NCBI RefSeq assembly: GCF_037893015.1
Contig: NC_133666.1
Location: 621,965,156 to 622,029,155 of the forward strand
DNA from: Macrotis lagotis
Lineage: Eukaryota > Chordata > Mammalia > Peramelemorphia > Peramelidae
DNA length: 64,000 bases
Direction of reading: 5' to 3'
Shown: piece by piece, positions 11,028 through 23,000 of the stretch
Layout: every line of letters starts with the position of its first letter
Numbering within the stretch: position 1 is the first letter of the stretch
Notes under the pieces: model-generated
Told to the model about the DNA's origin: nothing
Databases searched by the model: none
What the model saw: the letters and a program-made list of their open reading frames with translations, nothing else
Position numbers and translations under genes: made by a program

Positions 11028-14000
11028 TCCTCTCTACCTTCTGTTTCTACTACCTCCTCAGCCCCTCGCCTGGTATTCTACTTCTAAGCTGACATTATGA
11101 TAGACAGCCCCCTTCCCCAAAGCTATTCTGGGTCCTACCCCAGTGCTCCTGGATCTCCCCAGGCTCTGGCTCAACTGTGAACATTCTATGATCTGTTTTC
11201 TCTTTTGGACTGTTCTATGCCTCTTATTAATTTCCAGCTCTGTCTCTCTGCCTTCCCTGATCCCTTGCTGGCACATCTCCCTCTCTGTCTCTGGGTCTGC
11301 TTCCCTCTTTTTGCCTTATTTCCATTTCAATCTCTTTTCCCCTTTTCACAATTCCCATCTTTTCTCTGTGCCCCCCTGCAGAAGGTACAGGCAGAGGTGG
11401 AGGGCCTGGCCCAGGGAGTGACCAAACTCTCTGCCAAGGCAGAGAAGGTGCTTGCCCAGCCTGAGCCTTCACCTGGAGCCCCTGCCCTTCGTTCTGAACT
11501 AGACCTGACTCTGGGCAAGCTGGACCAGGTGCGCAGTCTATCTGCCATCTACCTGGAGAAGTGAGTATTCAACTTCTTACTCTGCTTCCTTGGGGGACAC
11601 TGGAGTCTTCCCTCCCTGTCAGGTTTTTGGGACTGTTCCCCTTCCCCCCCCCTTACCTGGGCCATCTTTATTTACAGACTTAAGACCATCAGCCTCGTGA
11701 TCCGTAGCACCCAAGGAGCAGAGGAGGTGCTGCGTACTTATGAGGAGCAGCTCAAGGATGTGCAGAATGTCCCTGCCGATCTCTCAGAACTGGAGGCCAC
11801 CAAGGCAGAGTTGAAGGTACCTGGTTTGAGGCTGCAGGGTTCTGAGCTGCCCTATGTTAAGGAACCTTTGAATGGGGCAGCTAGGTGGTACAGTGGATAC
11901 TGGCCCTGGAGTCAGGAGGACCTGAGTTCAAATCTGGCCTCAGACACTTAATAATTACCTAGCTTGACCTTGGGCAAGTCACTTAACTCTATTTTTGCAA
12001 AAAAAAAAAAAAAAAGAACCTTTGAAGGGAAAGGGACCTCTGAGTTCATCTGGAAATCCAGCTTCCCTCCCCTATGCTGTTTTGAACATGCATTGGAGCA
12101 ATCTATGCTATTCCATTACTGGTTAGCTCTTGGTCCTTTGAAGGAAATGAATGGCCTGATGCCTTCTCCAGTAGATCAAATCTAATCCCTTTCCCCATAC
12201 AGATCTTCAGGTTTTTAAAGACAACACTCATTCCCCCCATGAGTCCTAGCCTCCTCTTTCTTGCCCGTTCCATTAGACCCTAATGAATCAAGGAGGGGAT
12301 GGACAAGGTTGGGGGAAAGGGGAGGGAGGGGGTGGGTACCAGGTGACCTGGGTCATGCTGATGGTTGCCTCTCTCTGGAGCAGAAGCTACGCACTCAGGT
12401 GGAGGCCCAGCAGCCTCTATTTGCGGGACTGAATGAGGAGGTGAAGGCAGCGCAGGAGGTGGGCGAGCGGATGCAGCAGAAGCATGGGGAGCGGGATGCT
12501 GAGCTGGAGCGCTGGCGGGAGCGGGTCACACAACTGTTGGAGCGCTGGCAGGCCGTGCTGACTCAGATTGACCTGCGGCAGCGGGAGCTGGATCAGCTGG
12601 GCCGCCAGCTGCGCTACTACCGTGAGAGTGCAGATCCCCTGAACACCTGGCTCCTGAGCGCCAAACAACGGCAGGAACAGATTCAGGCTGTGCCCTTGGC
12701 TAATAGCCAGGTGGTCCGTGAGCAGCTCCAGCAGGAAAAGGTCAGCACAGGGGTCTGAGGCTGCGGGGTGGGGTGGGGGGCTTGCTGTGTGTGGTGATCG
12801 CAAACTCAGGTAAGGAATGCCATAGAGATCTTTTGGGGATTGTTCCATGTTGGAAAGGGGGTAGGGTCGGGTTCAGAGAGAGGGGAGACCTGTGTGGTCA
12901 CTTTGTTCCTAGAAGAACTGAACCCAATGGGCTTTGATTTCTCAGAAACTTCTGGAAGAAATTGAAAAACATGGAGAGAAAGTTGCCGAGTGTCAGAAGT
13001 ATGCCAAACAATACATCAATGCCATCAAGGTAAGGACTGTAAGACCCCTGCCCAAGTTTAGGGGCTCCCCTGTTCTCCCTTTAGCAGCTTGGATACCACC
13101 CACGGTAGAGGCTCATTCCTTGGAGGCTTCCTTACAGTTATCAGCCCTCTCCTTTGATCAATAAGGGAATGATAGCATAGTGGATAGGACCCTGAACTTG
13201 GAGTTAGGAAGACACTAACTCTGTGTCTCAGGCAAGTCACCTAACCATTCCATGCCTCAGTTTCCTCTTCTGTAAGGTATGTGGGTTTAGACTCAATGAC
13301 CTTCTAAAATCCCTTCTACTTCTAAATCTATGATCCTGTTATCCAGGGTCCCCAAGGGAGAAGGAAACCAAAAGTAACTGATTCAGTGTTTGGCCTTGGT
13401 CAGTGGTCAGATTAAAATCCTTTGGAGATGTGGGGTGACAGAGAAAGATAATTCATCAAAATGGACTCGAGAGAAGAGAGGGCTGTAGAAGCTCAAGAGG
13501 GAAGAAGCATTTAAGTGTCTACCATATGCCAGTCTCTTTGTTTGGCACTTTGCAAATATTTTATTTCATCTTCACATTACCCCTGGGAAGGATTTGCTAT
13601 TATCTTCATTTTATAGATGAAGAAACTCAGAGATTAAGTGGCTTGCTTAGGCTCACAGGGCTAGGAAGTACCTGAGACTGGATTTGAACCTCTGGTCTTC
13701 CTGTTGTTAAGTCCAGTGCTCTATCCGCTGAATCACCTGGCTGCCTCAGATAAGGTGTAAGACCCAGAAGAAAAAAAAAGAATGTTCTGGGGCCATGCAA
13801 GTGGGACATAGGAGGCCCTTGTTGATGGCCTAGGACAAGGACTTGGTTGACCCTGGAGGTTGCCTGTATCTTCCTATATCCTCTTCTGATCTTTCTGAAC
13901 AAAAACAGCCACAGAAGTGTTTTCTGTCTTGTCCATCCAACTCAAGGGGTGTCAGAACCAGAGAACCTGGGGTAGAATGACCAGAGGAGAACTCCATGGG

Positions 14001-17000
14001 GGCCTAGGAATCCTGAGGAAGCAGGCCAAGGGAAGGATCAACTTTGGCCTGAAAATAGTCCCAGACTAAGAGGAGGGACAGAGATCACAGGCTGTCTAAG
14101 TACAATGGATAAAGACTCTTTCTGCTACTTTAAAGAGACAAATTCATGACATATCTAAGTAAACCTTGCTTCCATCGCAGGGAGGAATCAGGCAGAAGCT
14201 CTAGGGGGCCCCTTATCCAGTAGCACGAGCCCATCCAAAAGTCACCTGTTTCTTCCTCCTACAGGACTATGAACTGCAACTGGTGACATACAAGGCTCAA
14301 GTGGAACCTGTGGCCTCTCCTGCCAAGAAACCCAAGGTCCAGTCTGTGTCGGATAGCATCATCCAGGAGGTGAGGCCCAGTGTGGCAGGCAATGCATGGT
14401 GGTCTTTCGAAGCTGCTAACCTGGTGGAGCATTTAGGGGTGGAAGTAGTTAGACAGAGGCCAGATGAGTAAGCTTGGAGAGTCCATGTTTTCCTGGGGCC
14501 TGGGGAACCCAACCATAACTTCTTATTCTTGATCTTAATCCCTTTATGATCTCTTTGGACTTCAGTGTTCTGATCTTGTGACTTGTTGGGGTTGAACTAA
14601 ATGACCCTTACAGTCCCTTCAAGCTCCAAATCAAAGGTTCAATGAATTGAATGACCCTCCTATGGTACAGCTGGCCTGAGCCCCAGACCCCCAAACTACA
14701 GGTTTCTGTCCTGGGTTGAACCTTCTTTTGCTATTGAGGTCTTAGTATACCTGTTTATGTGCTGTGTGTGTGTGTATTTGAGGGGTTCATATGTGGGCAC
14801 AGCTGCCCTTCAGACACTAAATGAGGTCACTGGACTTTGTTCTCTTCTAGTATGTGGATCTTCGTACCCGCTACAGTGAACTGACCACTCTCACGAGCCA
14901 GTATATCAAGTTCATCAGTGAGACACTTCGGCGTCTGGAGGAAGAGGAGGTATGGGCTTAGGGGAAGGGACTTTTCAAGGGTGGGAGGGAGCAGCTAGCT
15001 TTCCTTCCCAGCAGTCAGCAACCTTGTCCTACCCTAAGAGTTATATGCTATTGCTAACTCGGACCCCAGCTCCCCTGCCCTTCTGGCCAGGAGTCAAGGA
15101 GAAGAGCCCCTCAAGTAGGGCCTATTAGTGGGTTCCTTGCTCCTCAGGTCTTCCCCTGCCCTGAACCCTCCAGCCTGGTTCTGGAAGAATGGGAAGCACT
15201 TCTCAGACACACTTAGTACAGCCCCCTTCGACAGCCTGCCCCATGCTCAGATGCTGCCTTCCCGCCATCTCTTCCTCCTTTGCCCAGGCTGAATTCTCCC
15301 TAGGCCCCTTCCCCTGCTGGAGCTTGTTGGATCTCTTCCCCTATCTCTTCTTTTTCAGCATCCCTTTTCCCTCTTCCTTCTCCTCCCTTCCCTGTGTGCT
15401 CCCTTTTCTCTAACTCTTGGGTTTTGCTCTTGGATTCGCCGCTTGGCAGCTTTGTCTGGGGGAATGTTTGTGTTGTTTGGGATCTAATGGAGGGTAAAAA
15501 CCCAGGAGGACTCTGGCCTTTCTGCAGCAGGTACTGCCCTAGACGCATGACTCCTCCCCTTGGTGTCTCCCCTTGGGGGCCTTCAGTGCCCTTTCCTTCT
15601 TCTCTCCCTATCAGCACCTCCTCAGTATCATCAATGATCCCTCTTTTCTTGCTCCATCAACACATCTCATATGATCACAGTTTTTTCCCTTCCCTCCTTC
15701 ACTATCACCTGGACCACTGTTTCACAAATCAAAACCCCCTTGTCTCACCTACCATGGTAGCCACCAGGGTGGCCTGTGTTCCTGTCCCCTGATCAGCACA
15801 CCTACCTCGTCCTAAACTTGGGAAAAGGAAGGTAGCTGTTGGGCAGAGTCACAGGTAGGAGGAAATGGGGAGGGGGCATTCCTACCCCATTCTGATTTGT
15901 TCTAGGATCTCTTAGAAGGCAGGGCTTATTTCTCTAAGGGTCTGAGGAAGCCCTTGTATTCTGCCCTCTGATTCCAAAGCCACCAGATAGATGGTGACCT
16001 TTGCTTCCCTCAGAGAAAGTTGAGAGCAGGAAATAGAGATCAACCCACATCCCAAATATCACTTTCCCAGTATGTGCACACACACACACACACAAACATA
16101 GTTACACAAACACACTCTCACACACGTGGTGTTGGTGCTTTGCTTTTTGTCCATATCTGTCTGTCCATTATATGGCAAGGACGGGAGAAAGAAGGAAGCC
16201 TCACTCTCCCGCCGGGCCAGTAAGCATGGAGAGGGGGTGCAAGTTGCTCTCATGCTGTTCCCATCTGCCTTGGGCTTGGTGCATGTTCCATTCATGGATT
16301 GTTTTCTCTGATGATGGAGAGTCCTGTCCTGTTGATTTCCAGAGCTGTCTTCCCATGTCTGAATCTGTCCATCTCATTCCCTTCCATCTCCCATCCCATC
16401 ACTCGCTGTACTAAGTGGACTGTTGCAGTGCTGTGTCCTCCTCGTGTGGCCCCAGGAATGGGGCTTGGTCTCCCCTGCCCTACCTCCCCCATTGTCTGCC
16501 TTCCAGTCCCCTTTCCCCATATTGCTCACTGAGCGGCAGATTTTTCTGCTGTCTGTTCACTTTGGTTTCTTTGTGGTTCTTTCTCTCCCCCCCCCCCGCT
16601 GCCCTGCCCTGCCCACCTCCCTCTCAGAGGGCGGCCGAGAAGCTGAAGGCGGAGGAGAGGCAGCGGCTGGCAGAGGTGGAGGCCCAGCTGGAGAAGCAGA
16701 GGCAGCTGGCCGAGGCTCATGCCCAGGCCAAGGCTCAGGCGGAACGGGAGGCACAGGAGCTTCAGCGACGCATGCAGGAGGAGGTGGCTCGGCGGGAAGT
16801 GGTCGCCGTGGATGCCGAGCATCAAAAGCTCAACATCCAGCAAGAGCTGCAGCAGCTGCGGCAGAACTCAGACCTGGAGATAAAGGCCAAGGCCCAACAG
16901 GTCCAGGAAGCCGAGCGGAACCGTCTGCGGATTGAGGAAGAGATTCGTGTGATCCGCCTGCAACTGGAGACAACAGAGCGTCAGAAAAGTGGGGCTGAGT

Positions 17001-20000
17001 CAGAGCTGCAGGCTCTGCGGGCACGAGCTGAAGAGGCTGAGCTGCAGAAAAAGCAGGCTCAGGAGGAAGCCGAGCGCCTGCGGCGGCAAGTGAAAGAGGA
17101 GAGCCAGAAGAAACGGCAGGCAGAGGAAGAGCTGCGGCTGAAGATCCAGGCTGAGCAGGAGGCTGCCAGGGAGAAGCAGCGGGCCCTCAAGGCCCTGGAG
17201 GAGCTGCGCCTGCAGGCTGAGGAGGCTGAGCGGCGCATGAAGCAGGCTGAGATTGAGAAGGAGCGGCAGGTCCAGGTGGCCCTGGAGACAGCCCAGCGGA
17301 GCGCGGAGGTAGAACTCCAAAGCAAACGCATGTCCTTCGCAGAGAAGACGGCCCAACTTGAACTGAGCCTGAAGCAGGAGCACATCACTGTCACCCACTT
17401 GCAGGAGGAGGCCGAGCGCCTGAAGAGGCAGCAGGCAGAGGCTGAGCGCTTCCGTGAAGAGGCCGAGCGGGAGCTAGAGAAGTGGAGGGAAAAGGCCAAT
17501 GAAGCCCTGCGCATGCGGCTCCAGGCAGAGGAGATCGCCCACCAGAAGACTCTTGCCCAAGAGGAGGCTGAGAAACAGAAAGAAGATGCAGAGCGGGAGG
17601 CCCGCAAGAGGAGTAAAGCGGAGGAGTCGGCCTTGAGGCAGAAGGAGCTGGCAGAGCAGGAGCTGGAGAAGCAGCGGAAGCTGGCAGAGGGCACAGCCCA
17701 GCAGAAGCTGTCAGCTGAGCAGGAGCTGATCCGGCTGAAGGCAGAGACAGAGAATGGGGAGCAGCAGCGGCTGCTTCTGGAAGAAGAGCTCTTCCGCCTC
17801 AAGAATGAGGTGAGCGAGGCCATTCAGAAGCGCAAAGAGGTAGAGGAGGAACTAGCAAAGGTCCGAGCAGAAATGGAGATCCTCCTGGAGAGCAAGGCAA
17901 AGACTGAGGAGGAGTCACGAAACACCAGTGAGAAGTCCAAGCAGAGACTAGAGGCTGAAGCCAGCAAGTTCCGGGAGCTGGCAGAGGAGGCTGCCCGGTT
18001 GCGGGCCCTGTCAGAGGAGGCCAAGCGGCAAAGGCAGCTGGCGGAGGAAGATGTGGCCCGCCAGCGGGCAGAGGCTGAACGCATCCTCAAGGAGAAACTG
18101 GCCGCCATCAGTGAGGCCACAAGGCTCAAGACAGAGGCAGAAATTGCACTAAAAGAGAAGGAAGCAGAGAATGAACGCCTCCGGCGGCTAGCAGAGGATG
18201 AGGCATATCAGCGGCGCTTGCTGGAGGAGCAGGCGGCCCAGCACAAGGCTGACATTGAGGAGAAGATCGCCCTGCTGAAGAAATCCTCAGAGAATGAACT
18301 GGAGCGCCAGAAGGGACTGGTAGATGATACACTAAAGCAGCGGCGCATCATCGAAGAAGAGATCCGCATCCTCAAGATCAACTTTGAGAAGGCCTCAGCC
18401 GGCAAGACAGACCTGGAACTGGAGCTGGGGCGCATCAAGAGTAGTGCAGAGGAAATCCAGAAGAGCAAGGAGCAGGCCGAACGTGAAGCTGAGAAGCAGC
18501 GGCAGCTTGCGCTGGAGGAGGAGCAGCGGCGAAGGGAGGCTGAGGACAAGGTCAAGAAGATCCTCGCCGCAGAGCAGGAGGCTGCCCGGCAGAGGAAGGC
18601 GGCACTGGAAGAGGTGGAGCGCCTTAAGGCCAAGGTCGAGGAAGCCAAGCGCCAAAAGGAACTGGCAGAAAAAGAGTCTGAACGGCAGATCCAGCTGGCT
18701 GAGGAGGCTGCCCAAAAGCGCTTGCAGGCTGAGGAGAAAGCCCATGTGTTTGCTGTGCAGCAGAAGGAACAGGAGCTGCTGCAGACCCGTCGGCAAGAGC
18801 AGAGTGTACTGGATAAGCTGAAGGAGGAGGCTGAGAAGGCCAAGCGAGCTGCTGAGGAAGCCGAGGAGGCCCGTCGCCTAGCAGAGCACGAGGCCATGTT
18901 GTCACGCCAGCAGGTGGAAGAAGCTGAACGCCTGAAGCAGCAGGCTGAAGAGCAAGCTCAGGCTCAGGCCCAGGCTCAGGCCTCAGCAGAGAAGCTGCGC
19001 AAGGAGGCGGAGCTGGAGGCCGCCAAGCGGGCCCAGGCAGAGCAGGCAGCTCTGCGGCAGAAGCAGGCTGCTGATGCTGAGATGGAGAAGCACAAGAAGT
19101 TTGCAGAGCAGACCTTGAGGCAGAAGGCTCAGGTGGAACAGGAACTGACCAAGGTGAAGCTTCAGTTGGAGGAGACTGACCACCAGAAGGACATCCTAGA
19201 TGAGGAGCTGCAGCGTCTGAAGGAGGAGGTGACTGATGCCATGCGGCAGAAGACACAGGTGGAGGAGGAGCTCTTCAAGGTGAAGATCCAGATGGAGGAG
19301 CTGGTGAAGCTGAAGGCCCGTATCGAGGAGGAGAACAAGATACTGATCCTGAAGGACAAAGACAACACCCAGAAATTCCTAGTGGAGGAGGCGGAGAAGA
19401 TGAAGCAGGTGGCTGAAGAGGCTGCCCGCCTAAGTGTGGAAGCCCAGGAAGCTGCACGGCTCCGCAAGCTGGCCGAAGAGGACCTAGCCCAGCAGCGGGC
19501 ACTGGCTGAGAAGATGCTGAAGGAGAAGATGCAGGCCGTGCAGGAGGCCACAAGGCTAAAGGCTGAGGCAGAGATGCTGCAAAAACAAAAGGACTTAGCC
19601 CAGGAGCATGCCAAGAAGCTCCAGGAGGATAAAGATCAGATGGAGCAGCGCCTCGCACAGGAGACCGAGGGCTTCCAGAAAACTCTGGAAGCTGAACGCC
19701 GCCGCCAGCTAGAGATGAGCGCTGAAGCTGAGCGGCTGAAGCTGCAAGTGACTGAGATGAGCTTGGCACAAGCCAAGGCGGAAGAGGATGCCCGGAAGTT
19801 CAAGAAACAGGCTGAGGAGATCGGTGAGAAGCTCCATCGCACGGAATTGTCCACCAGGGAGAAGATGACACTGGTCCACACCCTGGAGATCCAGAGACAG
19901 CAGAGTGACAAGGATGCTGACAAGCTGAAAGAGGCCATCGCGGAACTGGAGAGGGAGAAGGAGAAATTGAAGCATGAGGCAGAGACTCTCCAGCACAAGT

Positions 20001-23000
20001 CAGAAGAGGTATCTTTGCTTCTCTCCTTTCTTCTGGGGTTAAAGTCTTGTTGGCAAGGTCCTCAGCAGACTGAGGGCTAGGCTTTGGGTTTCCCTAAGGG
20101 AGATGCTTCCCACAAGAAGTCTCAGATTGACCACCCTTTTTTTTTAATTTCCCCCTCCCTCACTTCCCCTTCCCTTTCCCTGTCTGACTACACAAAAACA
20201 GTTAACTTCCATCAAAGTAAGTGTCTCTCATTTGGCCCTTGGGTATAGTCATTAGCCCTATTCAGACTATCCCTGCCATTCAGAATTATCACTTTCATTA
20301 GTCTTAGTAAAGCTAAGTCTTAAAGGCACTCCAAGAGACCAGTACAACTGCACTGTTGCACAGTTGGCCAAGTATCTCTGGTCTCTTGGTTTTTCCTAAC
20401 CAAATTTGTCCTTTCCCTGACCAGGAGTGCCATCTAATATTCTAGTTCTTTTAATATGCTAAAGGAGATTTCTTTCTAACATGTGTCAATGGTTCAGGCC
20501 ACCAGTGCCACAGCCTATATTTCCCCAGTTCATTGCTTAACCAAATCAAGCCAAGCTGTATATTGTTGTCCAATGGGTGGGGAGCAGGCTTGGTCTGACC
20601 TTAAAGCTCTCTTGTCCCTGCCTCTTGCAGATGCAGATGGCCCAGAAAGAGCAGCTGTTGCATGAGACTCAGATGCTACAGCAGACCTTCCTCACTGAGA
20701 AGGACAGCCTGCTGCAGAGGGAACGGTTTATTGAGGAGGAGAAAGCCAAACTAGAGAAACTGTTCCAGGAGGAGGTGAACAAGGCCCAGAATCTGAAGGC
20801 TGAACAAGAACGTCAGCAGAAGCAGATGGAGCAGGAGAAACAGCAGCTGATCACAAGCATGGATGAGGCCAAGAGGAGGCAGAAGGAAGCAGAGGACAAT
20901 GTCCGACGGAAGCAGGAAGAGCTGCAGCAACTGGAGCAGCGAAGACAGCAGCAGGAGAAGCTTCTGGCAGATGAGAACCAGAAGCTTCGTGAGAAGCTAG
21001 AGAGACTGGAGGAGGAACACCGGGCAGCTCTGGCTCAGACCCGGGCTGTCATGATCCAAACAGAGGAGAGGGTAACCCAAGCCAAAGCCCTGCCCAATGG
21101 GCGAGATGCAGTAGATGGCTTGGCACAAAACGGGGAGCCTGAATATGCATTTGATGGTCTACGTCAGAAGGTCTCGGCCAAGAAACTGGAGGAGGCTGGC
21201 ATCCTGAGCCGGGAGCAACTGGACAAACTTGTGGAGGGCACAACCACAGTGACAGAGCTGTCTCAGAGAGAAGACATCAGGAGGTACCTTCAGGGCAGGA
21301 GCAGCATTGCTGGGCTGCTGCTCAAGCCAACCAATGAGAAGATCAGCATCTACAAGGCCATGAAGAAGCAGCTGCTGAGCCCAGGCACCGCCCTCATCCT
21401 GCTAGAGGCTCAGGCTGCTTCTGGATTCATCATTGACCCAGTCACAAACAAGAGACTGTCTGTCAATGAGGCAGTAAAGGAAAGTGTCATTGGGCCTGAA
21501 CTGCACAACAAACTGCTGTCAGCAGAGAGGGCGGTGACTGGTTATAAGGACCCCTACACTGGAGACAAGATCTCCCTCTTCCAGGCCATGAAGAGGGACC
21601 TCATCGTCAAGGACCACGGCGTGAGGCTGCTGGAGGCCCAGATCGCCACCGGCGGGGTCATCGACCCCGTGCACAGCCACCGAGTCCCCGTAGAGGTGGC
21701 CTACCAGCGTGGCTACTTGGATGAGGAGATGACCAAGACTCTGTCTGACCCCTCTGATGACACCAAGGGTTTCTTTGACCCCAACACACATGAGAACCTC
21801 ACCTACCTGCAGTTGCTGGAGCGCTGCATCACTGACCCAGAGACTGGTCTTTGCCTCCTGCCACTCACAGACAAAGCAGCCAAAGGGGGAGAATTGGTCT
21901 ACACTGACAACGAAGCCAGAGATGTGTTCAAGAAGGCAACTGTGTCTGCCCCCTTTGGCAGATTTCAAGGGAAAACAGTCACCATCTGGGAAATCATCAA
22001 CTCAGAGTACTTCACAGAGGACCAGCGGCGAGACCTCCTCCGGCAATACAGGACAGGCAAGATCACTGTGGAGAAAATCATCAAGATCATCATCACTGTG
22101 GTTGAGGAGCACGAGAAGAAAAGCCAGCTGTGTTTTGAGGGCCTCCGAGCTCCTGTTCCAGCCATTGAGCTTGTGGAGAGCAAGGTCATTGACAAGGATC
22201 TCTACAATCAGCTGAGTCAGGGCAAGAAAACAGTGCAGGAGGTGGCTGAGGTGGAGTCTGTGAAGAAGTATCTTCGAGGAGCTAATGCCATTGCTGGGGT
22301 GTGGGTGGAAGAGACTGGTCAAAAGCTGAGCCCCTATGAAGCCCTGAGAAAGAACCTGCTGAAGCCTGAGGTGGCCCTTTCACTCTTGGAGGCCCAAGCT
22401 GGTACTGGACACATCATTGATCCTCTTAAGAATGCCAGGCTATCAGTGGATGAGGCTGTTAAATCTGGCCTGGTGGGCCCAGAGCTGCATGAGAAGTTAC
22501 TTTCTGCAGAGAAAGCTGTAACTGGGTACAAGGACCCCTACAGTGGGCAGATTGTCTCCCTCTTCCAGGCACTGAAGAAGGGCCTCATTCCCAGTGACCA
22601 TGGCCTACGTTTACTAGATGCTCAGCTCTCCACTGGTGGCATCATTGACCCTGGAAAGAGTCACCGTGTCCCCTTGGATGTTGCCTATGAGAGGGGTTAT
22701 TTAGATGAAGAGATGACCAAAGCTCTATCCACTCCTAAAGACAGTGCCAAGGCCTTTTATGACCCTAACACTCAAGAACACCTCACCTATAGCCAGTTGC
22801 AGAAGAAATGCCGAACAGACAAAAAGACAGGCCTATATCTATTGCCTCTCTCAGAGAAAGCCATTCGTGCTCAACAGGAAGAGATCTATACTGACCTCCA
22901 AGCCAAGGAATCATTTGAAAAAGCCACAGTTGAGGTCCCAGTTGGCAGCTTCAAGGGCAGGACAATTACCATCTGGGAGTTGATTAATTCTGAGTACTTC

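Noticed and set aside
10623..11092. Open frames of 124-154 codons in the CT-rich intron
   Set aside because: Low-complexity Ser/Leu/Phe translation of a polypyrimidine tract.
15394..15792. 132-codon open frame in the intron before the rod exon
   Set aside because: No splice-site support, no resemblance to plectin or any known protein; chance frame in GC-rich DNA.
16415..16627. Upstream extension of the rod reading frame to an ATG at 16415
   Set aside because: The sequence before 16628 is a pyrimidine-rich intron ending in CTCTCAG, and plectin homology begins exactly at the acceptor.
17059..19769. Long open frames on the - strand across the rod exon (up to 254 codons)
   Set aside because: They are antisense shadows of the coiled coil: GAG/CAG/AAG codons read as serine- and leucine-rich strings. 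They have no start context, splice or family resemblance.
20577..20630. ATG at 20577 as a start for the last exon
   Set aside because: It is intronic and merely in frame; the acceptor CTCTTGCAG and plectin homology place the exon start at 20631.
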